The notes under the pieces are model-generated. The model searched no databases and had not been told where the DNA came from. It saw nothing but the letters and a program-made list of their open reading frames with translations. Positions 8,505-18,985 of a stretch of DNA of 64,000 nt are shown one piece after another. The translations under genes and the position numbers were made by a program. The DNA is from Bacillus sp. RO3 (lineage in GTDB: Bacteria > Bacillota > Bacilli > Bacillales > Bacillaceae_B): positions 1 to 64,000 of the forward strand of contig NZ_JAAXCV010000017.1 of assembly GCF_012911895.1 (NCBI RefSeq), in the 5' to 3' direction. Positions within the stretch are counted from its first letter, which is position 1; every line of letters begins with the position of its first letter.

Positions 8505-11444
8505 CTAGTTTTGTTCAGAAGGTGGTTCAGGATCGGCAGGTGGTTCTGTGCCTCCGTCACCGCCTCCGTCACCACCACCGTCGCCACCGCCGTCATCATC
8601 TGGTGGCGGCGGTTCAGGCTTATCCGGTTCAGGTGGAGGATCCACCGGTTTATCCCCAGGTGGTTTTGGTTCCGGTTTTTCAGGCTTTGGCTCTGGTTCC
8701 GGCTTACCGATTTGTACAGTGTTCGAATGTGCGGATTGTTTTCCGGCTACATCAACCGCAACTACATAGTATTCGCCATTTCCGACGGAAACTGAATAGT
8801 TTGCACCGGATTTGACACTGCCGACCTTACTGCCGGATTTAGAGTAGACACGGTATCCGACTACATCACCGCTTGCGGACGGTGTCCACGTGATGGTGTT
8901 TCCTTTCGCACTCGCTTTAACGGTTCCAGGAGCCGCACCATCATCTGCAATTTTATTCTCTGCGATGAGCACATTTTTAAATCGTTTATCATCTTCCGGA
9001 ATGAGTTTAGCTGGATTTCCTGGGACGGAACCAAAAACATTTTTCACAAAGTCGGGATTTAAGATCACTCCCGGTTCTGAAAATTCTTCCGGTGTATTCG
9101 GCAATGCTAAATATTTTTTCCCGTTTACCATGACATAGCGGCTCATGAGCAGGCTGTCATCGGTTTTGGTCGGAACATATTTAGCGTTGAATAAATCGCT
9201 TTTTACCAAGCCTGCTTGACTGCAAGCCTCTGAAGGAAGTAAGCCTGAGATCGAGCAGAAGGATCTTCTTACGATTCCTGCCGGCTGCTGGAACCGTGCA
9301 TCGGGATCGATCAATTCAGGAGCGAATTCTCTTGTATCATTTAACAGGTAGGACCATAAGCGTATATTTCGCAATCCATAATGTCCATACTGTGCTCTCG
9401 ATCCAGGAGTGTTTAAGGATGAAGGTGTGTCATATCCGAACCAGGTCCCGAAGGTGATGCTCGGATTAGAAGCGACAAACCAGTGATCCTTATAGTCCTG
9501 ACTCGTCCCGGATTTCCCGGCCCAGTCGGAACCGAAGTTCAGGTAAGTCTTGGCATAGCGCCCTGTACCAAGGGAATGGTCAAGCGTGTCCCTCATCATA
9601 TCGATGGCAAGGTATGCCGTTTGTGGACTGAATACATCCACCGGATCTACTTTATGCTCATACACGATCTTTCCATCCTGATCGACGATTTTATCGATCA
9701 TGTAGGCATCGATGAATTTTCCGCCATTGGCGAATGTCGTATAGGCATTCACATTCTCTTCGACGGTAACCCCGCTTGTAGTTGCACCGAGTGCGAGAGA
9801 CAGGTTATTGTCATATCGGCTGTTTAGAGTCGTAAAGCCCATTTTAAGGAGGAACTCTTTAAAGGGATTACGGTTATAGATATTCGCATATGTCCGTACA
9901 ACAGGGAGGTTCAAGGATTCTGCCAGTGCATAACGTGCAGGGAAAAGTCCCCGCTCATTCAGCGAATAGTTCTCAGGCTGCCAGCCATTGATATTTACGC
10001 CGACATCAGGAAGTGGGGATCCCGGAGAAATGTACCCGTATTCCAGTGCCGGTGCATACGCAAGCAGGGGCTTCATGGTGGATCCGTTTGACCTTAGTGC
10101 CTGTGTGGCATGGTTGATCTGTTCCAGTTTGAAATCACGGCCCCCGATGAAGCTGATGATGCGGCCTGTTTTGTTCTCGATCATCATGGCACCTACTTGA
10201 ACCGGCTTCTGTACTTCGACTTCTTCACCAGTTTCCGGATCCGTCACCGTTTCATATTTATTTGGTCCATACATTTCGTAGGCATCTTTCGTCTTTTGCA
10301 TTTGATCATAGATCTTTTTATTTATGGTTGAGTGGATGTCATATCCGCTTTGACGGACATTCCGGTCCGCGAGTGTTCGGTATTTCTCTTCCAGCTCATC
10401 ATTGTTTTCAAGATCTTCTTTCGAATAGCCATCTTTTTCAGCCAGGACATTTGTCATGATGTCCACTGCTCTTCTTTCGAGTTCAGCAGTCAGCCATGGG
10501 TATTGTTCGTTGGGTGATGGTGTCGGCTTGACAAAGTCTTTCGTCAAGTCATATGCGACGGCATCTTCGTATTCTTTATCCGTAATATATCCTTCACGGT
10601 GCATCCTGTAGAGTACCGTGTTTTTCCGGCTCATGCCGGGCTCCAGATTCTCTTTCAATTCCCCATTGTTCATAAATGGAGTGTAAGAAAATGGGGCTTG
10701 TGGAAGTCCTGCGATGAATGCGGATTGAGGCAATGTCAAGTCCTTGGCGTCCACCCCGAAAATCCCTTTGGCAGCGGATTGAACCCCGGCGATATTCCGG
10801 CCGGATGAATTACGGCCAAGAGTCGCCACATTCAGATAAGCTTCCAGTATTTCATCTTTTTCAAAGAAACGTTCCAAACGAAGGGCAAGAAGGATTTCCT
10901 TCGCTTTTCGTTCGAATGACACTTCATTCGTCAGAATCTGGTTCTTGATCAGCTGTTGTGTGAGTGTACTACCACCTGATTGTGTGGAGGAATTGGTGAA
11001 TTCCTGAAGTACGGCCCGCATGATCGCTTTCGGTACAACACCGTTATGCTCTTTGAAGTATTCATCTTCCGTGGCAATGACGGCATTCCGAAGATCTTCT
11101 GATACATCTTTAAGCTCTACTTCCTCGCGTTCCAGGTCTGTCCGGAGTTTACCGAGATAAACGTTATCGGCGAAGTAAAGCTGTGAGGTTTCCTCGTAGT
11201 TGTATATGTCCTTTTTCATCTGGTCATAAGGACGGATCGGTTCTTCCTTGACGAGAGAAGCGAAATAACCCGCTCCCACTCCACCTGCAAAAACAAATCC
11301 CAGTACAAATATCACTGCCAGGAGCAATGACAGGTTCCAGAATACCCCGTATGTAATTCGTGCCCGTTTGTGTAATCCAGTATTTGATAAAAACCTGATA
11401 GCAGGGTCTAATTTTTCGAGTAATGTTTTCCATTTTTCCTTCAT
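8505..11444 (-). CDS. Class A penicillin-binding protein (PBP1A family)
   Basis: This bifunctional peptidoglycan synthase has 979 residues. After a cytoplasmic tail and one membrane helix (about residues 32-57), the GT51 transglycosylase domain shows ATEDEYFKEHNGV and GGSTLTQQLIKNQ. The transpeptidase domain carries SxxK as STMK, SLN in ESLNLPVVR, and KSGTS in place of the common KTGTT. A fibronectin type III-like domain (about 850-920) follows. The protein ends in a Pro/Glu/Lys-rich stretch and a Gly-Asp repeat tail, probably lying in the wall. It is a single gene between acsA and tyrS, transcribed toward acsA. Which B. subtilis PBP is its ortholog is not clear. Confidence 0.93.
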   Translation of the reverse strand: MKEKWKTLLEKLDPAIRFLSNTGLHKRARITYGVFWNLSLLLAVIFVLGFVFAGGVGAGYFASLVKEEPIRPYDQMKKDIYNYEETSQLYFADNVYLGKLRTDLEREEVELKDVSEDLRNAVIATEDEYFKEHNGVVPKAIMRAVLQEFTNSSTQSGGSTLTQQLIKNQILTNEVSFERKAKEILLALRLERFFEKDEILEAYLNVATLGRNSSGRNIAGVQSAAKGIFGVDAKDLTLPQSAFIAGLPQAPFSYTPFMNNGELKENLEPGMSRKNTVLYRMHREGYITDKEYEDAVAYDLTKDFVKPTPSPNEQYPWLTAELERRAVDIMTNVLAEKDGYSKEDLENNDELEEKYRTLADRNVRQSGYDIHSTINKKIYDQMQKTKDAYEMYGPNKYETVTDPETGEEVEVQKPVQVGAMMIENKTGRIISFIGGRDFKLEQINHATQALRSNGSTMKPLLAYAPALEYGYISPGSPLPDVGVNINGWQPENYSLNERGLFPARYALAESLNLPVVRTYANIYNRNPFKEFLLKMGFTTLNSRYDNNLSLALGATTSGVTVEENVNAYTTFANGGKFIDAYMIDKIVDQDGKIVYEHKVDPVDVFSPQTAYLAIDMMRDTLDHSLGTGRYAKTYLNFGSDWAGKSGTSQDYKDHWFVASNPSITFGTWFGYDTPSSLNTPGSRAQYGHYGLRNIRLWSYLLNDTREFAPELIDPDARFQQPAGIVRRSFCSISGLLPSEACSQAGLVKSDLFNAKYVPTKTDDSLLMSRYVMVNGKKYLALPNTPEEFSEPGVILNPDFVKNVFGSVPGNPAKLIPEDDKRFKNVLIAENKIADDGAAPGTVKASAKGNTITWTPSASGDVVGYRVYSKSGSKVGSVKSGANYSVSVGNGEYYVVAVDVAGKQSAHSNTVQIGKPEPEPKPEKPEPKPPGDKPVDPPPEPDKPEPPPPDDDGGGDGGGDGGGDGGTEPPADPEPPSEQN

Positions 11445-11621
11445 CTATTCATTCCCCCCAGAACATTCCCATTATAGCATATTTCCAGAAAGCCTGTCGT
11501 AAAAAGTCAAATAAAATAGACTTTTATGGGGAGTTTAGTTGACTATTTTTTTAGAGTATGATAAAAACCATATATAGCTAAATGAATGTTGGTCCGGCTA
11601 ACCGCTGGATATTTACTTAAA

Positions 11622-11860
11622 AAATGAATGTGTGATCGCAATGAGAGGAACAAGTAGTCTGCCTTCCCTGTTATAAAGAGAGTCAGTGGTTGCTGTAAAC
11701 TGACACAAATGGCGGATGAATTACATCCTGGAGCTTTTGCTGTGAACCTTGAGTAGCAGCAAACGGTTAAAGCCGTTATCTTGATTGAGTGAAGGATGAA
11801 TTCCTTAAATTGGGTGGTACCGCGCGACAGCGTCCCTGCATAGATGCAGGGACTTTTTTG
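11622..11860 (+). ncRNA. T-box leader controlling tyrS
   Basis: A tRNA-sensing leader is seen. The stem I distal motif AGAGAGTCAGTGGTTGCTG lies near 11673-11691, and a Tyr specifier codon UAC (11722-11724) followed by A sits in the returning strand. The conserved T-box TGGGTGGTACCGCG (11811-11824) would pair with uncharged tRNA-Tyr. The competing terminator is 11832-11859 (GTCCCTGCA stem plus six T). The start of stem I is approximate. Confidence 0.92.
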
Positions 11861-11896
11861 TTGCCTTTTTATCGCCCAGAGCGTGTTACACAATAA

Positions 11897-13171
<1,275 letters not shown>

Positions 13172-13186
13172 TTTGATTAGCAGGTC

Positions 13187-13237
13187 AGTGCGGTATCCGT
13201 TTCTCTTAATGGGAGCGGGTACCGTGCTTTTTTTGTA
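13187..13237 (+). terminator. Terminator after tyrS
   Basis: A stem of 13188-13199 with 13216-13228, including some G-U pairs, is followed by a run of seven T. It is just downstream of the tyrS stop. Confidence 0.75.
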
Positions 13238-13288
13238 TGTGGGAAGGGGAATTGCAAAGGTGTTTTGTGGATTGGAAATGAGAGAACG

Positions 13289-13445
13289 GTTTTTGAAAAG
13301 ATATTTTGAAAATTGAAAATAACGGGTCCGTTTTTGAAAATAAATCTCTAAAATTGAAAACAAGAGTGCTGTTTTTGAAAAGATATCTCTAAAATTGAAA
13401 ATAAACATTCCATTCTGAAAATATATTTCAAAATTTAAAAACAAC
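13289..13445. repeat. 41-bp AT-rich degenerate tandem repeat, 4 copies
   Basis: Units begin at 13289, 13330, 13371 and about 13411. Each has GTTTTTGAAAAGATAT, a variable stretch, then AAATTGAAAATAA. The first three are close copies and the fourth is diverged. It fills the tyrS-rpsD convergent gap and produces a spurious long minus-strand open frame. Function unknown. Confidence 0.75.
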
Positions 13446-13521
13446 TTCATAAGAGAATGACAGCACATATTGAAAACAAACGTCAATTCCTTCAGATCAT
13501 GACTTATTTTACTAAAGAAGT

Positions 13522-13556
13522 CAAAAAAAACACTGCCCATAGAATGGACAGTGTCA
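13522..13556 (-). terminator. Terminator after rpsD
   Basis: On the minus strand a stem (ACACTG-CCAT type, 13530-13555) is followed by a run of T (the A-run 13523-13530 on the plus strand). Confidence 0.8.
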
Positions 13557-13568
13557 TTTTCACAAAGA

Positions 13569-14171
13569 TTAACGAGAGTAGAACTCAACGATAAGAGCTT
13601 CATTGATTTCAGCTGGTAATTCAGAACGCTCAGGAACGCGTGTGAATGTACCTTCTAATTTGTCAGCATCGAAAGTTAGGAATTCAGGAACAAAGCTGTT
13701 CACTTCCATCGCTTCTTTGATGATGTCAAGGTTACGTGATTTTTCACGAACTGAGATTGTTTGACCAGGAAGTACGCGGAATGAAGGGATGTCTACGCGA
13801 GATCCGTTCACTGTTACGTGACCGTGGTTAACAAGTTGACGTGCTTGACGACGAGTACGAGCAAGACCTAAACGATAAACAACGTTATCCAGGCGGCACT
13901 CAAGTAGCGCCATGAAGTTTTCACCGTGTTTACCTTGTAATTTGCCAGCTTGGTCAAATAGGTTACGGAATTGACGCTCAGTTACTCCGTACATGTGACG
14001 AAGTTTTTGCTTCTCTTGAAGTTGTAAACCGTACTCAGAGATTTTTTTACGTTGGTTAGGACCATGTTGTCCAGGAGCGTAAGGACGCTTTTCTAATTCT
14101 TTACCCGTACCGCTTAGAGAGATTCCAAGACGACGAGATAATTTCCAGCTTGGGCCAGTATATCGAGCCAT
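13569..14171 (-). CDS. rpsD: 30S ribosomal protein S4
   Basis: This primary 16S rRNA-binding protein of the small subunit has 200 residues, identical in length to B. subtilis S4. It starts [19 protein letters not shown] and carries the S4 domain around [23 protein letters not shown] 14171 follows an AGGAGG site, and the longer in-frame opening upstream lies within the leader. It is monocistronic between terminators. In B. subtilis S4 represses its own mRNA through the leader, and the long leader here fits that. Confidence 0.98.
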   Translation of the reverse strand: MARYTGPSWKLSRRLGISLSGTGKELEKRPYAPGQHGPNQRKKISEYGLQLQEKQKLRHMYGVTERQFRNLFDQAGKLQGKHGENFMALLECRLDNVVYRLGLARTRRQARQLVNHGHVTVNGSRVDIPSFRVLPGQTISVREKSRNLDIIKEAMEVNSFVPEFLTFDADKLEGTFTRVPERSELPAEINEALIVEFYSR

Positions 14172-14356
14172 GAAAGACTCCTCCTTTATTGTTTTTATTT
14201 TGTTGTAAAATAAAAACACCTGTGAATAAACAATTATGTGCATTTTGTTTTCATGTACCTTCGCCCTAGCAGCAGAGGGTTACAAGATACACCTCACGGA
14301 TAGAGGAACAAAATACGGTCATAAAGGACTTCACTGAAGCTGCATTATTTTACACA
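14172..14356 (-). ncRNA. rpsD leader, likely S4 autoregulatory RNA
   Basis: About 185 bases of untranslated leader lie between the inferred transcription start and the rpsD start codon. A long structured leader bound by S4 is established for B. subtilis rpsD. The structure here has not been verified, only the size and position. Confidence 0.55.
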
Positions 14357-14362
14357 AAGAAT

Positions 14363-14391
14363 ATTATATGATGTGGGAGAATAGAAGTCAA
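14363..14391 (-). promoter_or_regulatory. rpsD promoter (sigma-A type)
   Basis: On the minus strand TTGACT (14386-14391), a 17-base spacer and a perfect TATAAT (14363-14368) are present. Confidence 0.88.
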
Positions 14392-14511
14392 GGGAGTTTT
14401 TTTAGGTGAGAGGATTTAGTAGATTACCCGGGAGGATGTTCTCTAAACAATATAGTCCTAAAGTCATTCTATATGGTATAATAAATAATGACAAATTTGT
14501 TAAATAGGTGA

Positions 14512-15117
14512 ATGTCGTTGATAGAATCAACTAGAGAAAAGACCCTTCGAATGGGGCTGATCGGCCTTTGTGTTCTTATAGTTTTAGGAGGGTTATTTTA
14601 TTCTTCCAGCCAGGTGACAGTGCCTGAAAGATCGGTTCATGCCGAGGTCTTATCTGCAGGGGGGGAAGATCGCAATCCCGTCATTGCAGTAGCAAAGATG
14701 GTTCAAGACCAGCCTGTCCTTGTCATTTATGAAATAGATAAAAGAAATCAATACTACTTTAAGGTATTACATAGCGTGTCGTTAAAGAAGTCAGTGAAAG
14801 AACTGGGCGTTACAAAAGACAAAAGTGGAATCTGGGCTCAGGTGGATCAGGGTCAGTGGATATTATTTTCACCGTCCTTAGACGTGTTAGAGGAGAGGAA
14901 AAAGTCCCCTTCTTCCATGATTTCCAGTCAGCAGTCATTTGAATATGATGAGCACGATCAGTTACTGGACATATCCCTGCGGGAGAGGAAAGATCCGATC
15001 CGTGTGAAAGTATCAGATGGGGAAGGGGTGCCGGCTGAAGTTCATTCCTTATCGGAAGACCGGTCCTTATGGCTTGTGGTATTGCCTGAAGATATGTTGC
15101 TGGCCCAGGGTAGATGA
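14512..15117 (+). CDS. Membrane-anchored protein of unknown function
   Basis: This protein has 201 residues. Residues 1-12 are a short charged tail, 13-31 form a single hydrophobic helix (MGLIGLCVLIVLGGLFYSSS), and the rest is an extracytoplasmic domain without a motif I recognise. ATG 14512 follows AGGTGA. A TATAAT sequence at 14477-14482 may be its -10. It lies 38 bases before dgcP in the same direction, so it may be co-transcribed with the diguanylate cyclase. A signalling link is only suggested by position. Confidence 0.75.
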   Translation: MSLIESTREKTLRMGLIGLCVLIVLGGLFYSSSQVTVPERSVHAEVLSAGGEDRNPVIAVAKMVQDQPVLVIYEIDKRNQYYFKVLHSVSLKKSVKELGVTKDKSGIWAQVDQGQWILFSPSLDVLEERKKSPSSMISSQQSFEYDEHDQLLDISLRERKDPIRVKVSDGEGVPAEVHSLSEDRSLWLVVLPEDMLLAQGR

Positions 15118-15155
15118 TAAACGTTTCACAAACCTTTTAGGTGTGGGTGAGAAAA

Positions 15156-16988
15156 ATGTACGTTGTTTATAATTCTTTGAATGAATACAAGTCAAAGCTG
15201 TTTGATTTAATCTATGAAGAGAAGCTGGCGGGGGATGGGCAGTCGGAACATCTGCAAAAGTGGCTGGCCATTATTAAAGAGAGTCTTGATATTGAACAGG
15301 CATTTCTGTATTTCTACAGCGGGTCAACCTATATCCTGCACCATCCAAGGCATAATCCGGATGCACCCCTTGTTTTGGCAGAAACGAAGGGAGAGTACAT
15401 TCTTGCCCCCGTTATGGTCGAGCAAGAGGATCAAATGGCCGTTCGTTTTCATTTTACGAATAGAGATGGCAGTCCTTCAGCCATTCTTTTATTAAAAATG
15501 AATGATGGTGATATAAAGTCGGATGACCGTCAAATCCATGCGTTTTGGGAAGCGAGCAATCAGTTTCTGCAGCATACGGGCTGGATTCAGACTGTCCTTG
15601 AAGATGAAAGGCGTTACAGGGAATTATTCAAAGTAACGGAAATCTTTCATTCAACAAGAGATGTCTACACGCTTCTCGTGCAGATCATTGAAACGTTGAA
15701 ACAAGTGTTTCCCATTGATGAATTTCACCTGTTATTGTCTAATGACCGGTATGAGTTTGGTGAACTTCCCATCAAGAACTTTGACTTTGACCTTGCCACA
15801 GAGCATGCCATGCAGTCATTTGTGAGTGGAAGCATCGAAGTCAGCAGGAAGAATGTCCTGTTTGCCCCTTTGAAAGGGAAACAAGGGATTTATGGCGTAC
15901 TTGAAGTGAAGTCGAAGTCACATGCAACATTTACGGATCAAAAGATCGAATTCATTCGTTTACTTGCCTATACGGCAGGGAGTGCCCTTGAGAATGCCAA
16001 ACTTTATGAGCAGTCCAAGAGGCTCATCACCGATTTGCAGCTCATCAATGAAACGTCCCATCAATTGAACCTGAATCTGAGATTGACGGATACGGTCATG
16101 TTATTGAAGAAACAGATCGAACGGTCGTTTCAGGCATCAGCGATCGGTTTCGTGCTCCATCACAATGGAGACTATCGAATGTTGGAAGAAAGCTCTTCTG
16201 TGTTCTTTCATAAAAAGGGTGAAAAGTATATCTCTTATGTAAAAGGGAGATTGGAGAAGGAACGGGATGCCATCTTTTTAGGAGATGTGAGTGAACGATT
16301 CAATGAAAAGGTCGACTATCCTTCCGTCATGGCGGTGCCCATGATGCAGGATGATGCCCTGTTGGGTTTTTGCGTGGTGCTCCATGAAGATCCGTACAAA
16401 TTTTCATTTGATATGTACAAGCTGCTTCAATCGTTCATCCATCATTCCACCCTTGCGATTACCAATGCCATCCTTCGTGAAAAACTCGAGCATATGGTCA
16501 TCACCGATCATATGACCAAACTGTTTGCCCGAAATTACCTCGATGATAAAATGAATGCAGCCATGAAAAGAGATTCAGAGGGCACCTTATTGTTAATCGA
16601 CATAGATGATTTTAAACAGGTGAATGATAATTATGGCCATCAGATCGGTGATGAGGTCATTATCAACGTGTCGAATCTGATTAAAGAAATCGTGGGTCAT
16701 CATGGGTTTGTCGCAAGATGGGGAGGAGAAGAATTAGCCGTCTACCTGCCTTTCCTCGACCATGAGGATGGCGGGAAGTTTGCCCAACGCATGATTGCGG
16801 AGATCCCCCTCAAAACAGATCCATCCGTGACTCTTTCATGCGGTGTATCCACATGGAGGACAGGGGACGAACAGTGCCCTAAGTCTGTGAAGGAACTGGT
16901 GAAAAAAGCAGATGAAGCCCTCTATTATGCCAAAAATAACGGAAAGAACCAGGTTGTGAAAGATTGTGACGGTGTCATCCTGGAATGA
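15156..16988 (+). CDS. dgcP: Diguanylate cyclase with GAF domains (DgcP-like)
   Basis: This protein makes cyclic di-GMP from two GTP. The 610-residue protein has GAF-type sensory regions in the middle (about 170-300 and 310-450) and a C-terminal GGDEF domain. The active-site loop is ARWGGEELAVYL (GGEEL form), preceded by the metal-binding segment LLLIDIDDFKQVNDNYGH. The RxxD inhibitory site expected five residues upstream of the loop is replaced by GHHG, so product inhibition may be absent. ATG 15156 follows GGGTGAG; an in-frame GTG at 15141 is weaker. Its place beside rpsD matches B. subtilis ytrP (dgcP). Confidence 0.9.
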   Translation: MYVVYNSLNEYKSKLFDLIYEEKLAGDGQSEHLQKWLAIIKESLDIEQAFLYFYSGSTYILHHPRHNPDAPLVLAETKGEYILAPVMVEQEDQMAVRFHFTNRDGSPSAILLLKMNDGDIKSDDRQIHAFWEASNQFLQHTGWIQTVLEDERRYRELFKVTEIFHSTRDVYTLLVQIIETLKQVFPIDEFHLLLSNDRYEFGELPIKNFDFDLATEHAMQSFVSGSIEVSRKNVLFAPLKGKQGIYGVLEVKSKSHATFTDQKIEFIRLLAYTAGSALENAKLYEQSKRLITDLQLINETSHQLNLNLRLTDTVMLLKKQIERSFQASAIGFVLHHNGDYRMLEESSSVFFHKKGEKYISYVKGRLEKERDAIFLGDVSERFNEKVDYPSVMAVPMMQDDALLGFCVVLHEDPYKFSFDMYKLLQSFIHHSTLAITNAILREKLEHMVITDHMTKLFARNYLDDKMNAAMKRDSEGTLLLIDIDDFKQVNDNYGHQIGDEVIINVSNLIKEIVGHHGFVARWGGEELAVYLPFLDHEDGGKFAQRMIAEIPLKTDPSVTLSCGVSTWRTGDEQCPKSVKELVKKADEALYYAKNNGKNQVVKDCDGVILE

Positions 16989-16990
16989 TG

Positions 16991-17032
16991 AAACCCGGGA
17001 AGAGGTCCTAGTGCTCTCCCGGGTTTATCTTT
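16991..17032 (+). terminator. Terminator after dgcP
   Basis: The inverted repeat AAACCCGGGA / TCCCGGGTTT with a loop of about 15 bases is followed by a moderately T-rich stretch directly after the stop. Confidence 0.65.
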
Positions 17033-17064
17033 ACACAGATGGATGTTTTCCTTTATCACTTTAG

Positions 17065-17078
17065 TGTAACCGCTTTCT
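17065..17078 (+). promoter_or_regulatory. Candidate cre site upstream of the lyase gene
   Basis: TGTAACCGCTTTCT matches 12 of 14 positions of TGTAAGCGCTTTCA. It lies about 75 bases before the start codon, close to a TTGGCA that could serve as a -35. Confidence 0.5.
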
Positions 17079-17150
17079 TTTTTGGCAGTGTTATCATATT
17101 CTAGAATAGTAGTTACTTAGACTTAAAGGGATTACTGGGAGGAATACTTT

Positions 17151-18350
17151 ATGAAAGAAGAGAAGCGTTTTGAAACAAGGGTGATTCATGAGGGGTATAC
17201 ATCATCACAGCACTTTGATAGTTTAGCGCCACCTTTATATCAAACTTCCACTTATACCTTTGCAAATGCGAAACAAGGGGAGAATCGCTTTGCCGGTGAA
17301 GAAGAAGGATATATATATTCAAGACTTGGAAACCCGACGGTATCGATCCTTGAGGACAGAATGGCATCGCTGGAGGGAGGGGAAGCGGCACTGGCCTTTG
17401 GTTCAGGGATGGCGGCTGTCTCGGCGGTACTATTCTCCCTGGTCAAATCGGGTGATCACATTCTCTGCTCACAGGGGGTGTACGGCTGTACGTTCGGTTT
17501 ACTTCAATTACTTCAAGAGAAATTCTCCATCCAACATGACTTTTCTTCCATGAGTACAGAAGACGAGATCCGGAATAAAATCACAGATCAAACGAGCTGT
17601 ATCTACGTAGAAACACCGATCAATCCGACGATGCAGCTGATCGATCTTGAGCTTGTCGTCAAGGTTGCCAGGGAAAAAGGGATCCCTGTCGTGGTGGATA
17701 ACACATTCTGTTCTCCTTATTTACAACGTCCGTTGGAACTGGGGTGCGATATTGTCATCCACAGTGCGACAAAGTATATCGGAGGTCATGGAGATGTCGT
17801 AGCAGGACTCATCGTGGGATCTAGGGAAAAGATAGCAGAGATTCGGATGACCACTCAAAAGGATATCGGGGGAATCATTTCTCCATTTGATGCATGGCTA
17901 TTACTGCGGGGGTTAAAAACACTGGCCGTCCGGATGGATCGTCACTGTGATAGCGCTGAAAAGATTGCGGTCCTACTGGCTGAGCATCCAGCAGTTGAAA
18001 CCGTCATTTACCCGGGCCACTCCGATCATCCTCAACATGAGGTAATGAAGAAACAAATGAAAAAGGCCGGAGGGATGATCTCCTTTACGATAAAAGGATC
18101 GAAGGAAGAGGCCCAACAGCTGATGGACGACCTTGAGATGATCAAGATTGCCGTGAGTCTGGGAGATGCAGAAACCTTGATTCAGCATCCGGCAACCATG
18201 ACTCATTCTGTCGTACCTGAAGAATCAAGAAAAAGCATGGGAATCGGAGACACACTCCTGAGACTGTCGGTTGGATTGGAAGCACCTGATGACATTTGGG
18301 ATGATTTAGCCCAAGCCTTGAATAAAGCGTTTGTAAAGAGTGCTCTTTAG
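17151..18350 (+). CDS. Methionine gamma-lyase-like PLP enzyme
   Basis: This is a Cys/Met metabolism PLP-dependent enzyme (399 residues). The PLP lysine is in HSATKYIGGHGD, the phosphate-binding region is FGSGMAAVSA, and YSRLGNPTV contributes the neighbouring-subunit tyrosine. The segment GVYGCTFGLL has the cysteine typical of methionine gamma-lyases, favouring cleavage of methionine to methanethiol, 2-oxobutyrate and ammonia. Cystathionine gamma-lyase or gamma-synthase activity cannot be excluded. It is monocistronic, with a good GGGAGG ribosome binding site and its own terminator. An upstream cre-like site suggests carbon control. Confidence 0.88.
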   Translation: MKEEKRFETRVIHEGYTSSQHFDSLAPPLYQTSTYTFANAKQGENRFAGEEEGYIYSRLGNPTVSILEDRMASLEGGEAALAFGSGMAAVSAVLFSLVKSGDHILCSQGVYGCTFGLLQLLQEKFSIQHDFSSMSTEDEIRNKITDQTSCIYVETPINPTMQLIDLELVVKVAREKGIPVVVDNTFCSPYLQRPLELGCDIVIHSATKYIGGHGDVVAGLIVGSREKIAEIRMTTQKDIGGIISPFDAWLLLRGLKTLAVRMDRHCDSAEKIAVLLAEHPAVETVIYPGHSDHPQHEVMKKQMKKAGGMISFTIKGSKEEAQQLMDDLEMIKIAVSLGDAETLIQHPATMTHSVVPEESRKSMGIGDTLLRLSVGLEAPDDIWDDLAQALNKAFVKSAL

Positions 18351-18385
18351 GAAGAGAACCTGTTCGCAAAGATACGTAAATAAGT

Positions 18386-18416
18386 CAACGACCAGACGGA
18401 TGTCTGGTCGTTTTCT
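18386..18416 (+). terminator. Terminator after the lyase gene
   Basis: The perfect stem CGACCAGAC / GTCTGGTCG with a GGAT loop is followed by TTTTCTT. Confidence 0.85.
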
Positions 18417-18448
18417 TGATTTATGAAGCGTGCATACTTGAATGAAGG

Positions 18449-18880
18449 TCACTTGGGAGGATCAAAAAACTCCATATGTGTTTTCTCCTGTTTATAGTAA
18501 TCCAATCGGTCTTGTAATGTACCAGTATGAAACTCAAATTTATGCCCGTCCGGGTCCGTGAAATAGATGGACTTCTGATCTTTCTTGTCTCTTGGACGAC
18601 CCGTTAAGATGTTTACATCCAGATGTTTAAGTTTTTCGTACTGTTTTTCAACGTCATCTTCATCGATTGAAAAAGCAATATGTGTATAGGACTGGGCTAT
18701 TTCGTTGCGCTGAATATCTTTCTCTTCATTGAGAGCAAGCCATATTCCATTCAAGTCAAGGTAAGCGGTGCTTCTGCCTTTAACCAATAATGTAGCATCA
18801 AATACGTTTGTGTAGAACTCGATGGAATGATGTAAATCAGAAACTGAAAACAATAAATGATTAAGTCCTTTTATTGACAT
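18449..18880 (-). CDS. fosB: Metallothiol transferase FosB (fosfomycin resistance)
   Basis: This is a glyoxalase/vicinal-oxygen-chelate fold enzyme of 143 residues that adds bacillithiol (or cysteine) to fosfomycin. The metal ligands are visible: His8 (GLNHLLF), His67 (YTHIAF) and Glu116 (HKFEFH). The signature ending GTLQDRLDYY matches FosB. A near-perfect GGAGGTGA precedes the ATG. It is monocistronic. It fits the chromosomal FosB class of Bacillus, so it probably gives intrinsic low-level resistance rather than marking recent transfer. Confidence 0.93.
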   Translation of the reverse strand: MSIKGLNHLLFSVSDLHHSIEFYTNVFDATLLVKGRSTAYLDLNGIWLALNEEKDIQRNEIAQSYTHIAFSIDEDDVEKQYEKLKHLDVNILTGRPRDKKDQKSIYFTDPDGHKFEFHTGTLQDRLDYYKQEKTHMEFFDPPK

Positions 18881-18985
18881 TTCGTCACCTCCATAAGTGA
18901 TGGAATTGAAGGAAGTCAGCTGCTATGTGTATTTCCACAGGTGATACCTTATATCTTCCATGACAATCACCAATAATCCTTTCAT

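Noticed and set aside
8522..8815. Pro-, Arg- and Gly-rich plus-strand frames opposite the PBP C-terminus
   Set aside because: They are shadows of the low-complexity Gly-Asp and proline tail of the PBP gene.
11539..11567. Strong promoter for the tyrS leader (TTGACT with a TATGAT-like box)
   Set aside because: The spacing between TTGACT and any good -10 is wrong (12 bases to TATGAT; only a weak TAAAAA at 17), so I did not annotate it.
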